A stretch of 64,000 nucleotides of DNA from NCBI GenBank assembly GCA_016787575.1, contig JAEUUO010000023.1, forward strand, positions 146,041 to 210,040, written 5' to 3'. This document shows, in pieces, positions 57,272-64,000 of this stretch; position 1 is the first letter of the stretch; each line of letters begins with the position of its first letter. This stretch comes from Saprospiraceae bacterium. GTDB taxonomy: Bacteria > Bacteroidota > Bacteroidia > Chitinophagales > Saprospiraceae. The notes beneath the pieces were generated by a model. The model was not told where the DNA came from, did no database searches, and was given only the letters and a program-made list of their open reading frames with translations. The translations under genes and the position numbers were made by a program.

Positions 57272-58314
57272 TGTTTGGAATTCAATTGCGGATTGTATAT
57301 ACGATACAAAATATCTGAGATCAGGAATCCTAGAATTGTAAAAGTTGCACCAATAAATAATAAAAATTGAACCTGTGGCCAATCCCGGACAGTTATAGAA
57401 TGATACATCAATCGACCCAAACCCGGAACGCTGAAAATCTGTTCGATGATAAGTGAACCCGATATCAACATTGGAAATAAACTTCCAATCCAGGCAATTA
57501 CAGGCATCATTACAACCGGATAGGCTTCTGATTTTAAGGCTTGTTGATAACTCATTCCACTGCTTAATGCACGAATCCAATAAAATTTATGGGTTACTTC
57601 TTCCATGCCATTTTTTACCAATCGGCTGAGGTAGGCAATGGATGGAAGTACAAAACAAATCAAGGGTAAAATCATAAATTCAGGTTGCTTCAACCAAACA
57701 AGCCATGGATTTGGATTCTCTAAATTTTGCATGCCACTTGGAAATAGTTTCAACATATCCGGATTTGCAAACATTAACAACAACAAACTTGCTAACCAAA
57801 AGACAGGAACCGCATGAATCCAAATAAAACTGTTGTTTACGATAGTTAAAATCCATGAATCAGGATATAAAACGGATTGGCGACCCAACCATAAACTGAT
57901 AAACAAAATCATTAAAATTGCTGGCAATTGTAAACTCAAAGACCAGGGAAGTGCTTGCAAGAATTTTCCAAATACAGCTTGTTGATCGACCACTGATTTT
58001 CCAAAATTTCCGGAAGAATAATTGAATACTAAATTATGAAATGAATTCTCATGTCCATTCCATTTAAATTTGGGATACAGACTCAATGTTTGGGATGAAT
58101 CAGGAGTTGAAGGAATCCAACTAAAATAAAAAACTGGCTCCGGAGTCAGGTTGTGAAAATCGGAATTTTGTTCAAATGCATTTTCTGCTTGCATGATTTC
58201 ATGATATGAGCCCGGAATTAAGCGAATTAACCAACAAGATAAAAACAAGATAAAGCCTAAACTGAATAAGCCACTTAGAACTCTCTTAATGATAAAGGAA
58301 ATCATGAATTGCAA
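57268..58314 (-). CDS. Peptide/nickel-type ABC transporter permease (OppB/DppB-like)
   Basis: The 348-residue product has an N-terminal helix (FIIKRVLSGLFSLGFILFLS), a large periplasmic region (about 35-100) and five more helices. The EAA-loop region includes RALSSGMSYQQALKSEAYPV, and the C-terminal IEQIFSVPGLGRLMYHSITVRDWPQVQ is the family hallmark. Together with OppC it forms the membrane pore of an oligopeptide-type importer. First gene of the pair. Confidence 0.92.
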   Translation of the reverse strand: MQFMISFIIKRVLSGLFSLGFILFLSCWLIRLIPGSYHEIMQAENAFEQNSDFHNLTPEPVFYFSWIPSTPDSSQTLSLYPKFKWNGHENSFHNLVFNYSSGNFGKSVVDQQAVFGKFLQALPWSLSLQLPAILMILFISLWLGRQSVLYPDSWILTIVNNSFIWIHAVPVFWLASLLLLMFANPDMLKLFPSGMQNLENPNPWLVWLKQPEFMILPLICFVLPSIAYLSRLVKNGMEEVTHKFYWIRALSSGMSYQQALKSEAYPVVMMPVIAWIGSLFPMLISGSLIIEQIFSVPGLGRLMYHSITVRDWPQVQFLLFIGATFTILGFLISDILYRIYNPQLNSKQ

Positions 58315-58562
58315 ATATCAGTAATTTCAGTTGAATAATTATATTCTGATTTGGCATCTGGATTTACATCCAAAAATTTCGCTCCAAGGGTTTGTCAATG
58401 CAAGCATTGTAAGTATGTAGGATAGCTTAATCTTCTTTAATTAAGTTAAAAGAAACACAATTGCCATACTGCTTCTTTCTTTTTGGAGAAATTAAATAGT
58501 ACGATAGAATGCACGACTGGTTTCTGAATTGTAAGAATTTTACAGCTTAGCTTGCTATTTAA

Positions 58563-59186
58563 TCAGGCTTCATACTTATGGAGGTGCGATTTTGCTTGTG
58601 CAAGCAATTCAATGCTTTTCTGGATGCGTTTGATTCTCGTTTCTTCCCGTTTTGCCTCCAGGATGTAATTGATGTATTCCCGTTTATGTGAATTTGAAAA
58701 AGCATTAAAATTTTTCTTGGCTATCGGATTTGCATTTAGTGCTTTTAGGAATTGTTCAGGGACCACAATGGCTTCATCCGGAATTTTCTTAACAGTTTTT
58801 GGGATTTTAATTCCTTGTTCGTTGAGCATCATGGCTTCTTTGATGCATTTTTTTAAAATTGATTTAGAAGGAAGATCTTTCAAACTTGTAATTTTTCCAA
58901 AATCTCCCATGGCCGTCTTTCCTTTGTCGGTTAATAAATTGCTTGAATTAGTCATCAGTTTTTCTTTCCAAAAACCAAATGCACAGTGTTGTTTGAATGC
59001 AGCCATGCTGCATAGAATTTCTCCTTTATACAAAAAATGAGGAAAACTCCATTTCATGGTTTCCTGACACTCCGGACAAGTTGTATGGACAATCATCCTT
59101 ATGTAGTTTAGAATTTCTTGCGCAAATTCAGCTGATTTTAAAATATAGGCATCGATGCGCGGATCCGTATTTAACATATTTAACAA
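58563..59186 (-). CDS. YdeI/OmpD-associated family protein with DUF1801 domain
   Basis: The 207-residue product joins a DUF1801 domain (about 1-110; ILNYIRMIVHTTCPECQETMKWSFPHF, split by turns, and the FKQHCAFGFW segment) to a YdeI-type C-terminal region (about 140-195; VPEQFLKALNANPIAKKNF, FSNSHKREYINYILEAKREE, TRIKRIQKSIELLAQ). YdeI-like proteins have been linked to stress resistance, but the biochemical role is unsettled. An ATG three codons in (MLNTDPRIDA) is an alternative start. Confidence 0.87.
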   Translation of the reverse strand: MLNMLNTDPRIDAYILKSAEFAQEILNYIRMIVHTTCPECQETMKWSFPHFLYKGEILCSMAAFKQHCAFGFWKEKLMTNSSNLLTDKGKTAMGDFGKITSLKDLPSKSILKKCIKEAMMLNEQGIKIPKTVKKIPDEAIVVPEQFLKALNANPIAKKNFNAFSNSHKREYINYILEAKREETRIKRIQKSIELLAQAKSHLHKYEA

Positions 59187-59574
59187 TTAAAATATAATCA
59201 TGTAAAATTAATAAGATTCTAAAACTTGATTTTGAATATTCGCAATTTGAATATATTTATCATCAAATTTTATAAATCTAAATTCTGTATCAACGACTTC
59301 TTCATAAAAGAAAATTTAGGCCTTGAACATTGCATCCAATTTGATGATTTTAACAAAGAATTTATTTTTCTGTTATACGTTTTTATAACAATAATAATTA
59401 ATGCAATCTGCAAATTGTTGATGTAACTGGTAGGGAAATTTATTCAACTGAAATAAATACTTTTGCCAATCAATTGCTGGAACTATCGGGTAATTTATTT
59501 CCAAATAAAGGTATTTAAACAATGTAGAATTGTCCTTGGCAATTTTACAATCCATTGTGCAGCTATTAATCAAA
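59187..59574. other. Intergenic AT-rich spacer
   Basis: No gene, RNA, promoter pair or clear hairpin seen; only short AT-rich frames with no family resemblance occur. It ends at the octamer array at 59575. Confidence 0.5.
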
Positions 59575-59622
59575 CAGCCTATCAGTCTAAAAGTCTATCA
59601 GCCTAACAGCCTAACAGCCTTC
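59575..59622. repeat. Octamer array (CAGCCTAA)
   Basis: Six contiguous 8-base units: CAGCCTAT, CAGTCTAA, AAGTCTAT, CAGCCTAA, CAGCCTAA, CAGCCTTC. It ends 3 bases before the stop of the TylF-like methyltransferase gene (minus strand), i.e. in its 3' flank. Confidence 0.8.
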
Positions 59623-59625
59623 TTA

Positions 59626-60348
59626 CTATTTCATTCTAAAAGCGACAAAAAAATAATTATTGGCGGCTGCGATCAATTCAAAATCCAGATAATAGCTTTC
59701 TCTGAAATTTTTAAACGCCAAATATTCATGTCTGGGCACTGTAAATTCATCAAACATCACGATGTCACCTGCTTTAAGATAAGGTGCAAGCATGGTCAAT
59801 ACATACAAGGTGGATGAATACAGATCGGCATCCATGTGGATTAATTTAGGAAGATTCCAATCAGCATCTTTTAAAAACAGCGGAACTGTTTTTTGAAAGA
59901 GCCCTTTATAAAATCGTACCCGATCGTCTTGAATATCAGGAAATTTAGATCCGGTACTCATGTCACCTGCTTTAAAAATACCCCATTCTTCTGGTAATCC
60001 TTCAAAAGTGTCAAAACCATGAAATCTCGATTCTGGATGTTTATTGTTTTGGACCCACCAGGAAAAAGAATGTCCTGCCGCTACACCAAATTCCAAATAA
60101 AGCAATGGTTTATCCATTCCATGATTCGAGAGTAGGTATTGATATAAATCGTAGCGCTTTAGATAATTCCAGTTTGATGAATAAAAATCATTAAAGGCAA
60201 TTTTTGGATGACTGTGAACCCATTTCGAAATTCCAGACAAATGAACCAAATTCAACAAGAGTTTGGAAAAGGGTTCAAAAACAAGGTGGAGGCGTAACCT
60301 GATAAATAAAGCCTTGAGTTTTCGTATAATTGAAAGTTGGAAAGACAT
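59626..60348 (-). CDS. TylF/MycF-like SAM-dependent methyltransferase
   Basis: The 240-residue product has the motif I glycine loop LEFGVAAGHSFSWW and the TylF-like segments FHGFDTFEGLPEEW, FYKGLFQKTVPLFL, and LIHMDADLYSSTLYVL with acidic residues that bind Mg2+ in this family, then GDIVMFDEFTVPRHE. TylF/MycF enzymes methylate sugar hydroxyls, so the target may be a surface or secondary-metabolite sugar. The first 35 residues are basic and helical. No sugar-biosynthesis genes are nearby. Confidence 0.85.
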   Translation of the reverse strand: MSFQLSIIRKLKALFIRLRLHLVFEPFSKLLLNLVHLSGISKWVHSHPKIAFNDFYSSNWNYLKRYDLYQYLLSNHGMDKPLLYLEFGVAAGHSFSWWVQNNKHPESRFHGFDTFEGLPEEWGIFKAGDMSTGSKFPDIQDDRVRFYKGLFQKTVPLFLKDADWNLPKLIHMDADLYSSTLYVLTMLAPYLKAGDIVMFDEFTVPRHEYLAFKNFRESYYLDFELIAAANNYFFVAFRMK

Positions 60349-60425
60349 CTGTTTTATTGAAAACCAAAGATAGGCCTGAAAGAATTATCAGAAACCAGAT
60401 ACAATAATAATATGTTTGACGTTGA

Positions 60426-60433
60426 TAACTTTG
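60426..60433 (+). promoter_or_regulatory. -7 element (TAACTTTG) upstream of the CtpA-type protease
   Basis: A full match to TAnnTTTG. The longer frame begins upstream of it at 60412, so the translated start is taken as the ATG at 60457, 23 bases after the element. Confidence 0.55.
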
Positions 60434-60456
60434 CATTTAAATGCTTCGTCAAGTCC

Positions 60457-62085
60457 ATGAAAAAAAGAACCATATTTACAATCCTTTCAGCGGCTAGTAT
60501 TCTGTGCCTGGCAGCTTATACCTATAATAAGGAGTTTGAAATTGCAAAAAACATAGAAATTTTTGCCAATGTCTATAAAGAAATCAATTCCAATTACGTA
60601 GACGAAACCAATCCCTCAAGCCTGATGAAAACCGGGATTGACGCCATGTTGCACCAATTGGACCCATTCACCAATTACATCTCTGAAGTCCAGATTGAAA
60701 ATTACCGACTGGCATTTGAAGGCAAATACAATGGAATCGGCGTCCGTGCAAAACGGATCGGCGATTATGTTACTGTAACTGAGGTATATCAGAATTATCC
60801 TGCATTTAAGGCTGGGATTAAAGTGGGGGATCAGGTTCTGGCTGTAAATGGCCAGGATGGAAAAGGAAAAGAAAGCGAGGATTTGTTTCAAATAGTCCGC
60901 GGTATGCCAAAAAGCGAAGTTGAGTTTACCATTAAGCGTCCCGGGACAAAAGAAAAACTCAATCTTAAACTCATTCGGGATGAGGTAAATATCCCGAATG
61001 TGCCTTATTCAGGGATGGTTGATTCGGATGTTGGTTATATTTATCTGAGCACATTTACTGAAAATGCAGGCAAAAATGTTCGGGACGCCTTAAATAAGTT
61101 AAAAAAGGATCATCCTACCATGAAAGGCGTCATTTTAGATCTGAGAGAAAATGGGGGAGGATTGTTGAGTGAAGCTGTTGATGTATCAAATGTGTTTGTT
61201 CCACAGGGACAATTAGTTGCAAGTACAAGAAGTAAATTAAAGGAACGCGAGCAACTTTATAAGACCGGCAATCCGCCTGCCGATCCTACGATTCCATTGG
61301 TGGTGCTTATAAACAATCACTCGGCATCGGCATCTGAAATTGTCAGTGGCACCATGCAAGACTTGGATCGAGGGGTCATCCTGGGACAGATCTCGTATGG
61401 CAAAGGTCTGGTTCAAAATACCAAGGACGTTGGTTACAATGCCAAAGTAAAATTGACGATTGCCAAATATTACATACCCTCCGGCCGCTGTATTCAAAGT
61501 GTTAAATATGAAAATGGGGAACCAGTTCATCTCCCTGATTCCTTAAGAGTGGCATTTAAAACCCGTAACGGTAGGACTGTTTATGATGGCGGTGGGGTCA
61601 AACCAGATGTTGAATTACCAGATGCAGATTATCCAAGAATCATTAAGAAATTAATTGAGCAAGATTTGATTTTTAATTATTGTACAGATTTTTGCCTTAA
61701 AAATCCGCCGCCAACCGATCCTAAATCCTTCGAATTTGGTGGTTTTGAAGATTTTATAAGCTATTTAAAAGCAAAACAATTTGATGATCTTGATACCTTG
61801 GAAGTAAAATTAAATGAGATTCAAGACCTTTCCAAAAAAGAAGGAGATCAAACCATCACTGAGTCTGTTTCAAAAATGAAAAACCTCTTGAATCAAAAAC
61901 AATGGTCAGAGTTAACCAAGCATAAAATCCTTATTTCCAATATAATAGAAGAAGAAATTGTCAGAAGGAGCTTTTATGAAGAAGGAAGCATTCAAAAGAA
62001 AATGGTTCATGATCCGATTATAAAAGAAGCCTTGGGTATTTTATCGGATTCCCAACGATATAACAAGATATTGAGCAAACCTTGA
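60457..62085 (+). CDS. CtpA-type carboxy-terminal processing protease (S41)
   Basis: From the ATG at 60457 the product is 542 residues, with a signal anchor (RTIFTILSAASILCLAAYTY), an N-terminal helical segment, a PDZ domain (about 80-165; AFKAGIKVGDQVLAVNGQDG) and the S41 core. The catalytic Ser lies near residue 291 in NNHSASASEI with the Lys in SYGKGLVQ. A C-terminal helical region follows. It trims or degrades exported proteins in the periplasm. It overlaps tsaB by 4 bases (TTGA), so the two are translationally coupled. It differs from the larger Prc-type protease at 45788 in domain arrangement. Confidence 0.92.
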   Translation: MKKRTIFTILSAASILCLAAYTYNKEFEIAKNIEIFANVYKEINSNYVDETNPSSLMKTGIDAMLHQLDPFTNYISEVQIENYRLAFEGKYNGIGVRAKRIGDYVTVTEVYQNYPAFKAGIKVGDQVLAVNGQDGKGKESEDLFQIVRGMPKSEVEFTIKRPGTKEKLNLKLIRDEVNIPNVPYSGMVDSDVGYIYLSTFTENAGKNVRDALNKLKKDHPTMKGVILDLRENGGGLLSEAVDVSNVFVPQGQLVASTRSKLKEREQLYKTGNPPADPTIPLVVLINNHSASASEIVSGTMQDLDRGVILGQISYGKGLVQNTKDVGYNAKVKLTIAKYYIPSGRCIQSVKYENGEPVHLPDSLRVAFKTRNGRTVYDGGGVKPDVELPDADYPRIIKKLIEQDLIFNYCTDFCLKNPPPTDPKSFEFGGFEDFISYLKAKQFDDLDTLEVKLNEIQDLSKKEGDQTITESVSKMKNLLNQKQWSELTKHKILISNIIEEEIVRRSFYEEGSIQKKMVHDPIIKEALGILSDSQRYNKILSKP

Positions 62086-62780
62086 AAGAACCCTTGATTT
62101 TATTGATCGAAACATCCGGTCCAATTTGCAGTGTCGGAATATCAAGAGGAACGGTACTTTTGGGCCTTGCTGAAGATCGTCATGGCGAGCATACCCGTGT
62201 TTTGAATGAACTGATCCGTAAGGTTTTGGAGCAATCTCAATCAAGCCTGGAGGATTTAGATGCAATAGCTGTTAATGAAGGGCCGGGATCCTTTACTTCC
62301 TTGCGAATTGGAGTTGTTGCAGCCAAAGGCATGGCATATGCATTGGAGAAACCCCTGATTTTGGTTCCTGGACTTAAAGCATTGGCAACAAAAGCCCAGG
62401 AGCAATTTCCTGAGGCCAATTATTATCTGCCCTTAATTGATGCCCGTAGGGATGAGGTATATCTAGCTGTATATAGTAGAAACCTAAAAGAAGAGCTGAT
62501 CAAGCCGGTTGCCCAAATTCTGGATAATGAATTGAATATACGCCTCAATATTAATGGAGGAAATTGCGTTATTGTTGGATCGGGTGCTGCTAAATGGGCA
62601 AATTTTATCAGTAATTGGCCAGTTTTAATGGCTGAAGTAGCATTTTCTGCTTCAAACTTATTAAAACTAGCCTTAACGAAATGGGAACTGGAAGATTTTG
62701 ATTCAATTTCGGACGCAAAACCATTTTATCTCAAGGAACCTAATATTACTATCCCCAAAGAAAAACTCATAAGTCGTTGA
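62082..62780 (+). CDS. tsaB: tRNA threonylcarbamoyladenosine biosynthesis protein TsaB
   Basis: The 232-residue product begins with TTG at 62082, overlapping the protease stop as TTGA. Motifs: ILLIETSGPICSVGIS, DLDAIAVNEGPGSFTSLRIG, AAKGMAYAL and the C-terminal SDAKPFYLKEPNIT. TsaB acts with TsaD and TsaE to add the threonylcarbamoyl group to A37 of ANN-decoding tRNAs. No ATG close by would give the family N-terminus, so the TTG start is accepted. Confidence 0.93.
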   Translation: MKEPLILLIETSGPICSVGISRGTVLLGLAEDRHGEHTRVLNELIRKVLEQSQSSLEDLDAIAVNEGPGSFTSLRIGVVAAKGMAYALEKPLILVPGLKALATKAQEQFPEANYYLPLIDARRDEVYLAVYSRNLKEELIKPVAQILDNELNIRLNINGGNCVIVGSGAAKWANFISNWPVLMAEVAFSASNLLKLALTKWELEDFDSISDAKPFYLKEPNITIPKEKLISR

Positions 62781-62869
62781 ACTTTAGTCCGATTTGATCG
62801 ATTTATATATATAAGAACACTTAATATATATGAGATCAGGAAAATATTTAACACTTCTTTCAAAATCGG

Positions 62870-62919
62870 CACAGTTTTAGCTTAATTCTTAGCTGTTAAT
62901 GCATTTTTAAAAAACTGTG
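62870..62919 (+). promoter_or_regulatory. Inverted repeat before the first ArsR-type gene, possible operator
   Basis: CACAGTTTT at 62870-62878 and AAAACTGTG at 62911-62919 are perfect 9-base inverted arms separated by 32 bases, the second ending 2 bases before the ATG at 62922. Between them lie two TTAGCT direct repeats. This could be an operator for the encoded winged-helix dimer or an RNA stem covering the start codon. Confidence 0.5.
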
Positions 62920-62921
62920 AC

Positions 62922-63260
62922 ATGAGGAATAAAAAGAACGAAACGATTACTCTCAAGAAAGGACCAAAGGAAGTTCAATTAGACTATTCAGATTTAAGAA
63001 GGGCTGTATTAGTGCTCCGGGCAGTCAACCACAAGCTTCGCCAGCGCGTGATTGATTTACTCGAAGAAAATGATACGATGACCGTCACAGACATCTACAT
63101 TAAACTTCGTTTGGAACAATCGGTAGCCTCTCAGCATTTGGCTATTTTGAGGAGAGCCGGGGTAGTCGCAACCGAGAGACAGGGTAAATTTATTTATTAC
63201 TCTCTCGACCGAGACAGGTTAAATCAAATCTCCAAATTGGTGGAAGATTTGGCGGGTTAA
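62922..63260 (+). CDS. ArsR-type winged-helix transcription regulator, copy 1
   Basis: The 112-residue product has an ArsR fold: VQLDYSDLRRAVLVLRAVNH, a recognition helix region LRLEQSVASQHLAILRRAGVVAT and the wing ERQGKFIYYSLD. The metal-binding ELCVCDL motif of ArsR/SmtB sensors is absent and there are no cysteines, so it should not sense metal that way. A paralogue follows 175 bases downstream. The target genes are not evident. Confidence 0.88.
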   Translation: MRNKKNETITLKKGPKEVQLDYSDLRRAVLVLRAVNHKLRQRVIDLLEENDTMTVTDIYIKLRLEQSVASQHLAILRRAGVVATERQGKFIYYSLDRDRLNQISKLVEDLAG

Positions 63261-63363
63261 CCACCCCATTTTACATGTATCTTGATCAGGCAATAGTACA
63301 CACTGCAACGTTACTCACTGATTTACACAGCATTAATAAATAAAAAAAATATTTAATATTTAT

Positions 63364-63393
63364 TTGCAAATCCGAAAAATCTTCTCATCTTTG
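63364..63393 (+). promoter_or_regulatory. Promoter of the second ArsR-type gene
   Basis: TTG at 63364-63366, a 19-base spacer and CATCTTTG at 63386-63393 fit the Bacteroidota form with one mismatch (C for T) at the first base of the -7 element. The expected start is near 63400, about 36 bases before the ATG at 63436. Confidence 0.7.
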
Positions 63394-63435
63394 TTCCGTT
63401 AAGGTCAACTACGAAAATCAAAATAAGAAACTTCG

Positions 63436-63765
63436 ATGAAGAAGATTAAGGTAACATTTAATCCTGTCCAACTCGATTATTCCTGTGAGCTCATGAGAGC
63501 ATTAGCCCACCCACTGCGGCTAAAAATTCTTGAGTTTATTGATAGGAATGGTTCAGTAAATGTCAACAAAATTTACTCGAGCTTAAATATCGAACAATCC
63601 GTCACTTCGCAACATCTCAGCATTCTTCGACTTACCGGCGTTATAGCCACAGAAAAAGTCGGAAAATTCGTGCATTGTTCGATTAATTATCCCACTGTGG
63701 AAAAAGCTGAGAAAGCTGTTAATAATTTCTTGGGTCGAACTGTGTCGTTAGTTTCCAGCAAATAG
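63436..63765 (+). CDS. ArsR-type winged-helix transcription regulator, copy 2
   Basis: The 109-residue product is a paralogue of the preceding gene: both share VQLDYS at the N-terminus, the EQSV-x-SQHL-x-ILR recognition helix and GV-x-ATE-x-x-GKF before the wing. Here the N-terminal helix has one Cys (DYSCELMRALAH) and the wing another (KFVHCSINY), which might allow redox sensing or be incidental. It has its own promoter. Function unknown beyond DNA binding. Confidence 0.88.
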   Translation: MKKIKVTFNPVQLDYSCELMRALAHPLRLKILEFIDRNGSVNVNKIYSSLNIEQSVTSQHLSILRLTGVIATEKVGKFVHCSINYPTVEKAEKAVNNFLGRTVSLVSSK

Positions 63766-63770
63766 CGATT

Positions 63771-63850
63771 AAGCTGAAAAGCTAAATAGTTAACTAGCAG
63801 ATAAGTTCATAAGCTAACAAGCCTAATTGTAGATTAGCTACATAGCTATT
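63771..63850. repeat. Ten-unit octamer array (AAGCTnAn) next to the IS3-type element end
   Basis: Ten contiguous 8-base units without slip: AAGCTGAA, AAGCTAAA, TAGTTAAC, TAGCAGAT, AAGTTCAT, AAGCTAAC, AAGCCTAA, TTGTAGAT, TAGCTACA, TAGCTATT. The array starts 5 bases after the second ArsR-type gene and ends about 12 bases before the insertion-sequence end. Confidence 0.8.
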
Positions 63851-63862
63851 GATAAGGAGCTT

Positions 63863-64000
63863 TGGAATTGCTCAAAAAACCGGACACAAAAGCTAAGCCT
63901 CTAGTCGGTTAGATAATAATTGATTTTTCTGTAATGGACTCATAAAGTTAATCGAACTGTGTTTTCTATGAGTATTATACCATCTTTCGATATAATCAAA
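63863..64000 (-). mobile_element. IS3-family insertion sequence end, cut by window edge
   Basis: The outer end at 63863 begins TGGAATTGCTCAAAAAACC and continues GGACACAAAA, which fits an IS3-type terminal inverted repeat opening with TG. Inside it, on the minus strand, is the 3' end of a transposase gene. The other end and any target-site duplication lie outside the window. Confidence 0.7.
63893..64000 (-). CDS. IS3-family transposase (orfB, rve integrase domain), C-terminal 35 residues only
   Basis: The minus-strand frame enters from the window edge at 64000 and stops with TAG at 63895-63893. Its peptide reads FDYIERWYNTHRKHSSINFM followed by SPLQKNQLLSNRLEA. The YIE-x-WYNT-x-R-x-HSS-[IL] and MSP segments are the classic C-terminus of IS3-group DDE transposases. 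Whether the rest of the gene is intact cannot be seen. Confidence 0.85.
   Translation of the reverse strand, partial: FDYIERWYNTHRKHSSINFMSPLQKNQLLSNRLEA

Noticed and set aside
56075..57580. 501-residue reading of the OppC-like gene starting at 57580
   Set aside because: Its first 103 residues overlap the OppB-like gene in another frame and resemble no protein. The ATG at 57271 gives the family length and a normal ATGA overlap.
59226..59426. 66-residue frame in the 59 kb spacer
   Set aside because: Composition follows the AT-rich spacer, without a signal, domain or promoter.

Overview
The window is an AT-rich chromosomal segment of a Bacteroidota bacterium, most likely close to Saprospiria or another environmental relative. 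Evidence for this is the type IX secretion (T9SS) outer-membrane protein SprA, several exported proteins with T9SS type A tails, one large protein with a gliding-motility-associated type B tail, class I FbaB aldolase, futalosine-pathway MqnC, and promoters of the Bacteroidota form TTG-N19/21-TAnnTTTG. No rRNA, tRNA, CRISPR array, phage region or classical defence island is visible. Species-level assignment cannot be made from the sequence alone.

Layout. 1-4.0 kb: a truncated SRPBCC protein, an exported M28 aminopeptidase with a PDZ domain, and mqnC-punA on the minus strand. 4.1-8.6 kb: the rimP-nusA-infB translation/transcription operon behind a clear promoter and a 5' leader hairpin. 8.7-14.2 kb: a small lipoprotein and two large secreted proteins (a PKD protein and a parallel beta-helix protein), the second with a damaged-looking signal peptide and a G10 tract upstream. 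14.2-17.9 kb: fbaB with a DUF4920 lipoprotein, and an exported MORN-caspase fusion. 17.9-18.9 kb: a four-helix-bundle (S23-like) gene set between inverted heptamer repeat arrays. 18.9-22.4 kb: rplM-rpsI-rpsB-tsf and pyrH. 22.4-31 kb: ruvA, the giant sprA and a tiny T9SS-tail protein. 31-40 kb: metH, a 5'-nucleotidase-like lipoprotein, small membrane proteins and lipoproteins, and a FabH-like ketosynthase. 39.6-48.5 kb: mostly minus-strand surface proteins, a SET-domain protein, a 1114-residue type B T9SS protein, a Prc-type protease and a DCC protein. 48.6-54.1 kb: a GT-C type membrane glycosyltransferase, a K+-dependent membrane pyrophosphatase and a CDF metal transporter. 54.2-64 kb: YqeY, an AlkA-like glycosylase, OppB/OppC permeases without ATPase, a YdeI-like protein, a TylF-like methyltransferase, CtpA-tsaB, two tandem ArsR-type regulators, and the end of an IS3-family element.

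The most distinctive signal is not a gene. At least eight intergenic sites carry degenerate tandem arrays with a strict 7- or 8-base period, each with its own unit sequence (ACCAAGG, AGTTGAT, AGTCTAT, TGCTGCAA, AATTCTT, CAGCCTAA, AAGCTAAn and others). One array runs into the 3' end of the S23-like gene and encodes its last residues, and that gene is bracketed by two arrays of the same heptamer in opposite orientation. They recall the heptanucleotide STRR repeats of cyanobacteria. Their role and spread here are unknown.

Functionally the window joins core translation genes to the export and maturation of cell-surface proteins: SprA exports T9SS substrates, several of which are encoded nearby, and two S41 proteases and an M28 peptidase act in the envelope. 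For several genes the Bacteroidota -7 element overlaps or lies just upstream of the longest-frame start, so I moved those starts downstream (sprA, metH, the S41 protease at 60457, the membrane protein at 36667).
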